From the NCBI RefSeq assembly GCF_042655385.1, contig NZ_JBHSMA010000017.1:1-64000 (forward strand): 64,000 nt of DNA. The letters run 5' to 3'. A program made the position numbers and the translations under genes. Within the stretch, counting starts at the first letter, position 1. The number at the start of each line of letters is the position of its first letter. Origin of the DNA: Larkinella bovis (GTDB lineage: Bacteria > Bacteroidota > Bacteroidia > Cytophagales > Spirosomataceae). Below the pieces are notes generated by a model. That model saw only the letters and a program-made list of their open reading frames with translations. It did not search any database and was not told where the DNA came from. This document shows positions 42,852 to 51,300 of this stretch, one piece after another.

Positions 42852-45323
42852 ATGAGAAAACACATTCTTTCCGCTTGCCTGATCGGCAGTTTATTTGCTG
42901 CTCAGGCGCTGGCGCAATCCAAAAAATATCCATCCTACAGCGGCATTTATCCGCACCTGGCTATGTATAATAACGAGGGCGAGTGCGGAACAGGCGCGGT
43001 TGTCCCCTGGGCCGGGAAGCTGTGGGCCATTACGTATGGTCCGCACCTGCCCTTTGGTTCGTCGGATAAACTCTACGAAATCACGCCGGACCTGAAACAG
43101 ACCGTTTATACCGAAAGTATCGGGGGGACACCCGCCAACCGGATGATTCACCCTGAAAGCAACCAGCTTTTCATTGGCCCCTACGCCATTGATGCCCAGG
43201 GAAAAATCCGGGTGATGCCGTACAAAACCATGCCGGGACGCCATACCGGCAACGCCCGCCATCTGACCGACCCCACGAATAAAATTTATTACGGTACGAT
43301 GGAGGAAGGATTTTATGAGGTGGATGTCAAGACATTAACACCAACCCTCCTGTATGAAGACGGCAATGTAAAGCAGAAAAAAGGGGCCGACGAATCGAAC
43401 AATCATCGTGGTGAACTCCTGCCCGGCGCCCACGGTAAAGGGCTGTATTCGGGTCAGGGCGTGATGGTTTACTCCAACAACGGCGAACCCGGTCCGCAGG
43501 CGCTCAAGCAGTTCGACATCGAGTCCGGCTCGTTGTCGGAATGGAACGGCAAGGAATGGAAAGTCGTGCGCCGGAATCAGTTCGTGGAAGTGACCGGCCC
43601 GGGCGGCATTTACGGCAACAAGAATCCGGCGACCGACCCCATCTGGGCGACCGGCTGGGATCATAAGTCGGTCTTGCTGGGCGTTCGTGATGCCGGCAAA
43701 TGGACTTTTTTCCGCCTGCCCAAAGCGAGCCACAGCTACGACGGTGCCCACGGCTGGAACACCGAATGGCCCCGCATCCGGGACATCGGAACCGCCCAGA
43801 AACCCGATTACCTGATGACCATGCACGGCCTGTTCTGGCGGTTTCCCGGCCAGTTTACGTCCAAAAACACGGCTGGCATCCGGCCCCGCTCGGCCTATCT
43901 GAAAGTGATTGGGGATTATACCCGCTGGAACGATCAGCTGGTGTTTGGCTGCGACGATTCGGCCCAGAAGGAGTTCCTGAATAAACGGAAGGCCAAGGGC
44001 AACATCGAAGGCCCCGGTCAGTCGAATTCCAACCTCTGGTTTACGTCCGTGAACCTGCCGGATCAGTTAGGCCCCAACACCGCCGAAGGAGCCGTCTGGC
44101 TGAACGAAGCCGTCAAAGCCGCCGAACCGTCGGAACCGTTTCTGTTTGCGGGCTGGCCTAACCGCACAGCCTGGGTCCAGAACAACGGCAACGCCAGCGT
44201 AACCTTTACGTTTGAAGTGGATAAAACCGGCAACGGTTCCTGGACGACCTTGAAAACCGTGACCGTGGGGGCCAAAAAAGCCGCGAACGTGGAGTTTCCC
44301 GCCAACGCGCCCGGCGAATGGATCCGGATCAAACCGGGCCAGGCTACCAACGCAACCGCGCACTTTTCGTACACAGCCAACGATCAGCGCACCACCACGC
44401 CCCACGCCATGTTTGCCGGATTAAGCAACGTGACAACCGCCAAAACGACGGGCGGTTTGCTCTACGGTTTGGGTGATAACCGGCGCGCGCTGGGTCTGGT
44501 GGCGCAGACGTATTCGGGCGGACAACCGACGGAAGCAGGCTATTACGAACTGGATGGCGCCATGCAGCTCGTTCGGAAAGACGATGCAAAAACGGCTTCG
44601 TTTATCAAGAGCAAATTTGCCATTCCGCAGCAAGCCGTTTCGGTCGAAGAATCATCGGTGCTGGTGGTCGATGACAACGGTCGGCGCTGGCGGTTGCCGC
44701 TCGGCAATGCTGCCTATACGGATCTGACCAATCAGGCGGCTCTGCGGATTTGCCGGGAAGTGGCCACCGAACGCGATCTGTTCAATGCACACGGCACATT
44801 TTACGAGCTGCCCGCCGAAAATGCCGACGGTTACGCCAAAATCCGGCCCGTTTCGTCGCACAACCTCCGCATCAACGACTACGGTTCGTACCGCGGGCTG
44901 CTGATCATGACCGGTCTGGACCCGCAAATAAGCCAAAACAGCGAACACATCATCGTGTCGGACGACAAAAAAGCCGCCGTCTGGGCCGGGGCTATTGACG
45001 ATCTCTGGAAACTGGGCAAACCGACCGGTCACGGCGGTCCGTGGAAAAATACCGCCGTGAAGGCGGGCGAAGTGTCGGATCCGTACCTGATCGGTTTTTA
45101 CGACCAGCGCAGCCTGCAACTATCCCATAAAGCCACTGCACCCGTGACGTTTACCATCGAAGCCGACCCCGTCGGCAACGGTCCCTGGATGACGTACAAA
45201 GAAGTGACGGTAGCACCGGGACAGACCTTCAGCTTTACCTTTCCCAAAAGCTTTCAGGCCCGCTGGATTCGGTTCAAGACCAATAAAGATTGCCAGGCAA
45301 CGGCTTTTTTGCAGTATCGCTAA
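42852..45323 (+). CDS. Large secreted PUL protein of unknown family, paralogue B
   Basis: The 823-residue exported protein has the signal MRKHILSACLIGSLFAAQAL, cleaved near ALAQ. It aligns with the preceding gene over its whole length: GTGAVVPWAGKLWAITYGPH, GGTPANRMIHPESNQLFIGP, EVTGPGGIYGNKNPATDPIW, TEWPRIRDIGT. It also has the internal duplication, at ~320-508 (MHGLFWRFP, SNLWFTSVN, FTFEVDKTGNGSW) and ~640-823 (AHGTFYELP, GAIDDLWKLGKP, FTIEADPVGNGPW). Compared with A it has an extra loop around residues 175-200 (VKQKKGADESNNHRGE) and another near 375-395. It is the last gene of the operon, 33 bases after A. No catalytic motif could be named. A surface glycan-binding or cleaving role is inference. 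Confidence 0.8.
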   Translation: MRKHILSACLIGSLFAAQALAQSKKYPSYSGIYPHLAMYNNEGECGTGAVVPWAGKLWAITYGPHLPFGSSDKLYEITPDLKQTVYTESIGGTPANRMIHPESNQLFIGPYAIDAQGKIRVMPYKTMPGRHTGNARHLTDPTNKIYYGTMEEGFYEVDVKTLTPTLLYEDGNVKQKKGADESNNHRGELLPGAHGKGLYSGQGVMVYSNNGEPGPQALKQFDIESGSLSEWNGKEWKVVRRNQFVEVTGPGGIYGNKNPATDPIWATGWDHKSVLLGVRDAGKWTFFRLPKASHSYDGAHGWNTEWPRIRDIGTAQKPDYLMTMHGLFWRFPGQFTSKNTAGIRPRSAYLKVIGDYTRWNDQLVFGCDDSAQKEFLNKRKAKGNIEGPGQSNSNLWFTSVNLPDQLGPNTAEGAVWLNEAVKAAEPSEPFLFAGWPNRTAWVQNNGNASVTFTFEVDKTGNGSWTTLKTVTVGAKKAANVEFPANAPGEWIRIKPGQATNATAHFSYTANDQRTTTPHAMFAGLSNVTTAKTTGGLLYGLGDNRRALGLVAQTYSGGQPTEAGYYELDGAMQLVRKDDAKTASFIKSKFAIPQQAVSVEESSVLVVDDNGRRWRLPLGNAAYTDLTNQAALRICREVATERDLFNAHGTFYELPAENADGYAKIRPVSSHNLRINDYGSYRGLLIMTGLDPQISQNSEHIIVSDDKKAAVWAGAIDDLWKLGKPTGHGGPWKNTAVKAGEVSDPYLIGFYDQRSLQLSHKATAPVTFTIEADPVGNGPWMTYKEVTVAPGQTFSFTFPKSFQARWIRFKTNKDCQATAFLQYR

Positions 45324-45497
45324 AAAAACGCTTATCACTTAAGCTCAGCACTTAAACTCTGATGAGTACGATGCAGTAATTTTTTTATTTTTTTTCATTT
45401 TCCGCAATCTAACCATCCGGGTCGTTCGTACGTATTCACACGCGATGAAGCCTGTTATGGAGGTAGCACTTTCATCTGCAATACACGTTTCCGACAG

Positions 45498-45530
45498 AAA
45501 GTCCAGAAGCTCAGCTACTGGGCTTTTTCG
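45498..45530 (+). terminator. Intrinsic terminator after the PUL operon
   Basis: AAGTCCAG (45499-45506) pairs with CTGGGCTT (45518-45525, one G-U), and beyond an A-A mismatch AGC pairs with GCT around a three-base loop. TTTTT follows at 45524-45528. It lies 175 bases after the stop of paralogue B; nothing else convincing is seen in 45324-45497. Confidence 0.65.
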
Positions 45531-45561
45531 TTTTATTCGGTGCAGGGGGTAACGACTCGTC

Positions 45562-45583
45562 CAGGATAGTTTTGCTATCTTTG
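45562..45583 (+). promoter_or_regulatory. Promoter with CAGGATAGTTTTG element and TATCTTTG box
   Basis: CAGGATAGTTTTG (45562-45574) is followed after one base by TATCTTTG (45576-45583), a perfect Bacteroidota -7 box, 34 bases before the ATG at 45618. The same 13-base element stands at 46242 before the next gene at nearly the same distance. Confidence 0.6.
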
Positions 45584-45617
45584 TCATAGCCGGTTTCTAC
45601 TAAACAGCCGAAAAAGT

Positions 45618-46187
45618 ATGCACGAAATTGAGCCTTTTTACAATTGGGAGAAGTGGTATAGCGCGCCGGACGATCCGCAGTCGCCGTTTTATGGCCGCGT
45701 TTATAACATGAACCAGTACACCAATACGATTTACGGGTATTATATCCACCCGCTCTGGGACGAAATCGGCTCGGAGACGTTGTTTTGCAAGATTCTTTTT
45801 GCCGATTACGACCACCGGTTTGTGGTCATCGAGCTGTTTGGCGAGTGGAACGATACGCTGCATAACGATATCATGTACCTGAAACGGCAGGTCATCGATC
45901 CGCTGGTGGAAGAAGGCATCAACAAGTTTATTCTCCTCGGGGAGAACATCCTGAATTTCCACGGTTCCGACGATAGTTATTACGAAGAATGGTTTGAAGA
46001 CGTGGAAGATGGCTGGATTGCCGCCGTCAATTTTCGGGATTTTGTCGAAACCGAATGGAAACGCTACCGGCTGGATTATTACATGAATTTCGGCGGTACC
46101 CTGGACGAAATTGCGAATTGGCGAACGTTAAAACCACAGGCTTTCTATGAACTTGTTAATAGCCTCATTGTCAGAAGACTTGGATAA
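45618..46187 (+). CDS. Conserved-looking acidic protein of unknown function
   Basis: This is a 189-residue soluble protein without signal peptide or membrane helix, unusually rich in Asp, Glu, Tyr and Trp (EPFYNWEKWYSAPDDPQSPF, DDSYYEEWFEDVEDGWIAAV). Hydrophobic strands such as LFCKILFADYDHRFVVIELF and helix-like NDTLHNDIMYLKRQVIDPL suggest a compact alpha/beta fold. I recognise no family. It has its own promoter, sharing a 13-base element with that of the receiver gene downstream (107-base gap). That hints at common control with the signalling genes at 46.3-47.2 kb. Confidence 0.75.
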   Translation: MHEIEPFYNWEKWYSAPDDPQSPFYGRVYNMNQYTNTIYGYYIHPLWDEIGSETLFCKILFADYDHRFVVIELFGEWNDTLHNDIMYLKRQVIDPLVEEGINKFILLGENILNFHGSDDSYYEEWFEDVEDGWIAAVNFRDFVETEWKRYRLDYYMNFGGTLDEIANWRTLKPQAFYELVNSLIVRRLG

Positions 46188-46241
46188 ATATCTTTTTATC
46201 AATGCGTAAAATTTAACCGGCAGACTCCAACTTTTTTTCCA

Positions 46242-46260
46242 CAGGATAGTTTTGTCTTTG
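46242..46260 (+). promoter_or_regulatory. Promoter with repeated CAGGATAGTTTTG element
   Basis: CAGGATAGTTTTG at 46242-46254 runs directly into TCTTTG (46255-46260), 33 bases before the ATG at 46294. It repeats the promoter at 45562, with a deletion of CTA between the element and the TCTTTG part. Confidence 0.5.
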
Positions 46261-46293
46261 AAAATTTGGATAAGTTCTTAATTCCACGGAAAG

Positions 46294-46767
46294 ATGACCG
46301 GCCCCTTATCAATATTACTTATTGGCACCGACAGCCTGGAGCAGAAAACGCTGGGTCAGGCGTTTCGGAAATACGGCGTTCCACACCGGTATCTAGCCGC
46401 TAATGAAGATTCTGCCGTTCGCGGCTATTTCCAGAAAGGGCTGGCCGACGCCCTGTTTGTTCCCACCCTGATCATGCTGGATCGGGATACCAGTCAACCC
46501 GAAACCATTCTGAACTTATTGAAACAACACCCTATTCTTCGGCGAATTCCCGTTATTCTGTACGGCCGGGATAAAGATCCGGAATCGGTTCAACAGGCGT
46601 ATCAATGGGGAGCGACCTGCTATATGCCCCAGCCCGACAACTGGGATGCGGTTATGGCCCATTTCTGTTCATACTGGAAAAAACGCGTCGCCCTGCCGGC
46701 CATTACCGCCGAAGATATCTTATCTACCAATCTTACTGATAATCAGGATCGTCGTCAACGCCACTAG
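46294..46767 (+). CDS. Degenerate response-regulator receiver protein
   Basis: This 157-residue single-domain receiver homologue has core strands SILLIGTDSL and TLIMLDRDTSQPE. The Asp in MLDRD sits at the phospho-acceptor position, and the closing part RIPVILYGRDKD and WGATCYMPQPDNW follows. Two conserved features are altered. The acidic pocket that is normally two or three acids in a row is reduced to a single Asp (IGTDS), and the invariant Lys before Pro is Gln (MPQP). It may therefore signal without normal phosphorylation, or be a decoy. A polar tail (NLTDNQDRRQRH) ends it. A canonical receiver protein follows 36 bases downstream, probably in the same transcript. Confidence 0.75.
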   Translation: MTGPLSILLIGTDSLEQKTLGQAFRKYGVPHRYLAANEDSAVRGYFQKGLADALFVPTLIMLDRDTSQPETILNLLKQHPILRRIPVILYGRDKDPESVQQAYQWGATCYMPQPDNWDAVMAHFCSYWKKRVALPAITAEDILSTNLTDNQDRRQRH

Positions 46768-46803
46768 CTGACACCCGACCCCTATTTTTCTGACCACCAT
46801 CGT

Positions 46804-47229
46804 ATGCTGAACAGACAGGTTATAGCCGTCGTCGATGATGACGAAGATGACTTATTTTTGATACAGGAAGCCTTTAAATCGTGTTTAAAAGAGGAGAAAG
46901 TACTCATTGCCTCCAGCGGAGCAGACTTGCTATCACGGCTCGAAACGGCACGGACATTACCATCCTTTTTACTGCTCGACTTGAATATGCCCCAAATGAG
47001 CGGTTTTGAGGTATTGGAAAGGCTGCGCGCCGATCGTCGTTACAATTTGATGCCGGTTTTGATTTTCAGTACCTCCAATGCCCAGCCTGATATCGACCGG
47101 GCGTATGAATTGGGAGCCAATTCGTACGTCAAAAAACCGTCTTCCTTTGCGGATTACAAGTCCGTCGTCGAAGATCTGTGTAATTTCTGGCTACGCATTG
47201 CATCGACCCCTACGGGCTATCTTCCCTGA
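46804..47229 (+). CDS. Single-domain response regulator (Rcp1/CheY-like)
   Basis: This 141-residue stand-alone receiver of the Rcp1-like type is common with bacteriophytochrome or hybrid kinases. All key residues are present: the acidic cluster VVDDDEDDLFLI, the phospho-acceptor Asp in FLLLDLNMPQMSGFEVLERL, the Ser/Thr in VLIFSTSNAQPD, and Lys-Pro in GANSYVKKPSSF. It has no output domain, so it must act by protein contact. It lies directly downstream of the degenerate receiver. The cognate kinase is not in the window, unless the LytS-type kinase at 56.8 kb serves, which is unlikely. Confidence 0.9.
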   Translation: MLNRQVIAVVDDDEDDLFLIQEAFKSCLKEEKVLIASSGADLLSRLETARTLPSFLLLDLNMPQMSGFEVLERLRADRRYNLMPVLIFSTSNAQPDIDRAYELGANSYVKKPSSFADYKSVVEDLCNFWLRIASTPTGYLP

Positions 47230-47341
47230 TCGACGCCCGGAAAAACCACCGGCGGTTGTCCGGCTCTTCACTTTAACCCAAAAACTTTTTACCAAACCGT
47301 CAGTTATTAGGGTATCTATTCACTAAATCGTAACAAACGGT

Positions 47342-48289
47342 ATGGAATCGAATGTGTTTCATGATTCGCAACCCGCGGACTTGATTAATAACGAAAACGC
47401 AGATACAAAATACGGCCAGGATCAGGCCGAAACTCATATGGTCAAACTGGTCGATGGCAAATTGGTTCCGACGGCGGATGTTGGCACTGAAGTGACGGAT
47501 GATTTGAGTAGTCAATACGCCAATGACGAGGAGCGCGGCCTCTACTCCCCCAACCAGCGGACCTACGACCTTGTCGACATTCGGTCGGAACATCCTCAGG
47601 CGGATATGATCCCGGAACTGCCCTCGACGCCCGACCCGAATAACCCGATTCCGGCGGCTCCGGAAACCCCAACCCCACCAACTCCGCCCGCACCCGGCCC
47701 GGAAATTCCGGATATGCCGACGACTCCCAAACCGGCGCATCCCGAAATTACGGAGCCCAGCGAACCGGGTCGTTCACATGAAGTGAACAATTCCTCCGAA
47801 ATCGACAACCAGGTTTCGAATCAAAAAGAACCGCAGGATACACCCACGAGCGCCCTGGCGGATACAATGCCCGGCGCGGATGTGCCTACCCAGAGCCAGG
47901 ACCCGGCTAAGAATGAGGAGCTTCCGGAGTTCTTAGGAACCTACGGCCGGCAAAACCCGGTCAATAACGGCCCTGGTGCGGATGGCCCCGGGCCCGACAA
48001 TTACATCAAGCCCAAAGCCGCCGAAGGCATGGAGGAACATCCGGATACGGGTACCTCTGCCCGGCCGTACGATGTCAACGAGAAAGACACGCATGCGTAC
48101 CAGCCGGGTGAACGTCCGCAGGAAACCGCTCAGATGCTCGACCAACCCCAGGAGACCCTGGATGAGAGCGCGATCAAAAAAGAACCCATGCAGAAATCAA
48201 CGGCTCAGGCTCCCTCGGATATGAAATCGACCGATCAACTCGACCGGAAGTACAACGACCCCGATGCCGCCCGGGAAGACGTTCTGTAA
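47342..48289 (+). CDS. Proline-rich, probably disordered hydrophilic protein
   Basis: This 315-residue protein of low sequence complexity is very rich in Pro, Asp, Glu, Asn, Thr and Gln, with a proline stretch around residues 95-140 (PETPTPPTPPAPGPEIPDMP). It has almost no hydrophobic clusters, no Cys or Trp, no signal peptide and no membrane helix. One short ordered-looking piece is HMVKLVDGKLVPTADVGTE near residue 32. Such hydrophilic, acidic proteins are often stress- or desiccation-related in Cytophagales, but that is only analogy. It follows the response regulator by 112 bases in the same direction, and an inverted repeat follows its stop. Confidence 0.65.
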   Translation: MESNVFHDSQPADLINNENADTKYGQDQAETHMVKLVDGKLVPTADVGTEVTDDLSSQYANDEERGLYSPNQRTYDLVDIRSEHPQADMIPELPSTPDPNNPIPAAPETPTPPTPPAPGPEIPDMPTTPKPAHPEITEPSEPGRSHEVNNSSEIDNQVSNQKEPQDTPTSALADTMPGADVPTQSQDPAKNEELPEFLGTYGRQNPVNNGPGADGPGPDNYIKPKAAEGMEEHPDTGTSARPYDVNEKDTHAYQPGERPQETAQMLDQPQETLDESAIKKEPMQKSTAQAPSDMKSTDQLDRKYNDPDAAREDVL

Positions 48290-48304
48290 CCCCCCTGATC
48301 AACT

Positions 48305-48372
48305 CTGATGTCCTCTGATCAACCCTGTGTAACTAAAAACGTTATCAAACAGAGTTAATCAGAGGACATCAG
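48305..48372 (-). repeat. Long inverted repeat (CTGATGTCCTCTGAT type)
   Basis: Arms 48305-48328 and 48349-48372 pair at 22 of 24 positions around a 20-base spacer. The two exceptions are C-A on the plus strand but become G-U in minus-strand RNA. It lies just past the stop of the minus-strand HEAT/DUF1080 gene, so the helix would be fully paired in that transcript. The left flank repeats the words CTCTGATCAAC, as elsewhere in this repeat class. Confidence 0.85.
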
Positions 48373-48378
48373 CGTTTA

Positions 48379-51300
48379 TTACTTGAGGTCTTTTACCCGG
48401 ATATTGCGGAAACGCAGGACCGAACCGTGGCCCAGAAAACCAATGTGGCCGTTGGTTCGCTTCAAACCGGGATGCTCCTTATGATCCAGCGTCCCGTTTT
48501 TGCTGGCTTCGGCAATATCACCATTCAGGATCTGGATCCCATTCAGCACCACTTTTACCTGGTTGCCTTTCACCGTTACCTCCTCATAATTCCACTCGCC
48601 GACGGGCTTCAGCGCCCCGCGTCTGGCCGGAATGACGCCGTAGACCGAACCGTGGTACTGGTACGGTTGCAGGTCTTTGTACATATCCGCACCGTCATCC
48701 AGAATCTGCAGTTCCATACCCACATAGGCGGCATCGCCTTCCAGCGGAGCCCGGATGCCCAGGCCATTGTTGGCCCCCGGCGTCAACTGAAATTCAAACC
48801 GGAACACAAAATCACTGAATTCTTTCTGGGTATACAGGTTGCCTTTTCCGCCGTTCTTGTACCAGACAATATCGCCATCCTCGACGACGTAATCCTTCGT
48901 ATTGCCGACCCATTTGCTCAGATCGCGACCGTCAAAAAGCAGCTCAAAACCGTCCCGTTTTTCTTCAGCCGTCAGCTCATACGGTTTGGGCTGGGGCAAT
49001 TCCCGAACGAAAATGTTCCGGTAAGCCACATAAGTACCATGAGCTTGTAGTTCCAGTTGTTCAATTGGAAAAATGGGCTGACTGCGATCCCAGTAATTTT
49101 CCAGGACGGTATTATCCGTTACCAGCACGCCGTTCAGGTAAACCGTCACCCGCTCGCCCTTCATGATGATACGGAACGTGTTCCATTCGCCGACCGGATT
49201 ATCGGCCTTCTTCAGCGGTTTGCTTTCAAATACTTTATTATTATAGAGGCCGCCCGACCCCACCTGCGCTCCCACATCGACGCGGGCGGGATCCCAGATC
49301 TGGACCTGCGGAGTGCCCCGCAAATAAATACCGGCATCGCCTTCTTTCGTGATTTTCCAATCGACCAGCATCTCGAAATCCCGGTATTGCTTTTCCGTAC
49401 AGATGTTGTTGCCGTGCCCGTTGAAAACCAGCAGACCTTCTTTCGCCGACCAGCCAATGCGCATCACAGAATCCGCTTTCTGCTGTTCCCGCGCCAGGGT
49501 AGCCGCGTCCATTTTCGACCGTTTGATCGGATCGGCCACCAGTCCTTTCCAGCCCGACAGGTCCTTCCCGTTAAACAGGGCCACAAAACCGTCGGGCGGC
49601 ACCGTTTGCAGCCGGCGCAGAAGGGCCTGCCGCTGGGCTTCACTTTCGGGACCGGTCAAAACCGCACTGGCTTTTTCCAGCAACGACCGTACGATACTGC
49701 CCGAAAACTCCCGGCTGGCGTTCACCAGCGACCCCACCGTGCTGGCAGCCTGTTGCTTCAAAACCGGGTCGTCCAGGTAATGGCCCGCAAAAACAAGGGC
49801 CTGGAACGTCCGGCACCGGCTGACGGCTTTCAGAATTTCCACTTTCTGTTGGGGCGTACGGGCCACCTCCATCGCGTCCTGCAGCAGCAGCAACCGCTGA
49901 TCGGCGGGAAACGCCGAGCGGTTGATCAGGGCGATATAACCATTCAGCGCGGATTCGGATGCGACCGTATTTTGCCGGGCAATGCCCAGTAAAGCCGGAG
50001 CTGCGTCGGGCGTCGACCAGTCGGCCAGAGCGGCAACGGCTGCCGGCTGCACCATGCCGTCGCCTTTTTCAAACGATTGCCGCACAACCTCCAGCGCCTT
50101 CGGCCCACCGATGTAGGCCAGCGTACCCAAAAACCGGCCCTGAGCCGCCGTCGGAGCCTGTTGCAGGTGGTTCACCACTAAATCCGTCCGCTGGATGGAA
50201 TCCCCCACCGAAACCGTCGCGGCTGCTAGGGCCCGTTGGAGCGACTGAACGGTTTGGAGGTCTGTCGCACTGGTCAATAAGGCGACCAGTTGCGGAACCT
50301 GTTCGGAACGCACCAGCAACGGCAGGGCTGCGGCTGCGGCCTGGCTGACGGTTGCATCGGTTTCCCGCACCTGCGCGATAACCTGCTGCACACTCGCTTC
50401 AGCCGCGCGGGCTCCCAGCAGCGCCAGAATCGTCGCCCGGGCTTCGACGGGCATGCTCGGCAGACTGTGCGTCAGTTGCACGGCCACCTGCGACCCTTTC
50501 ATCGACGCCACCGCGTCTTTGATCGCGGCCCGATCGGCCGACGTTCCGCGTTTCAATAATGCCAGCAAATCCGGCAAGGCATTTTCCTGCCCCGTCTGCG
50601 CCACCGCCGGAATCGCGGCCAGCCGAACCGCCTGATCGGTGCTTTTCAAACCCGGCAACAAGGCCGGAGTCAGCGCTGCATCGCCCGTAGCACCCAGTTG
50701 CGCGATTAAATCGGCCTGAACGCTCCCGGTAGTTCGTGCCACCTGTTTCGCCAGTTGCGCGTTGAGCACTTTATTATTCAAACCGGTTGTCAGTTTCAGG
50801 GCCGCCACGCGGTAGGCATGGGAAGAGTCCAGCACGGCTTTCGTCAGCACCGGCAGACTTTTTTCGCGGTTGTTATCGACCAGAATTTTTAAGGCCGCCG
50901 TCCGGGTTGGCACCTGTTTTTCGTCCGTGCAGACCTCCAGTAGTTTCCGGGCCAGGGCGTCAGCCTGCGGTTTTCGTCCCGAAACCGCCAGTTGTTTGAG
51001 ATAGTCCAGGTAGCTGGCCGTTGCTTCCGTTACGTCGTACGCATACCCGCTTCCCTGGGCAGCCCGGGCCAACACCGCCCCCGCGGTGGGTGTTGCCATC
51101 CGGGCCAGGGCATACAGGGCTACTTTGCTCAGGTTTTTGTCGTCCGGCTGGACCAGCCGCGTCAACTCTGGGGCTGCGGGCACATACCGGGTATCGCCCA
51201 GGGCTTTGACCAGCGACAAACGGGTGTTACCCTGCGACGCGACCAGCGCCTGCATCAGCGTTTTCTGGGCGGTTGGCGTATTGATTTTAACCAGCGCCCT

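Noticed and set aside
45345..45587. 80-codon minus-strand frame starting at 45587
   Set aside because: Its start lies inside the promoter box of the plus-strand gene at 45618 and it runs through a plus-strand terminator; composition is basic and patchy.
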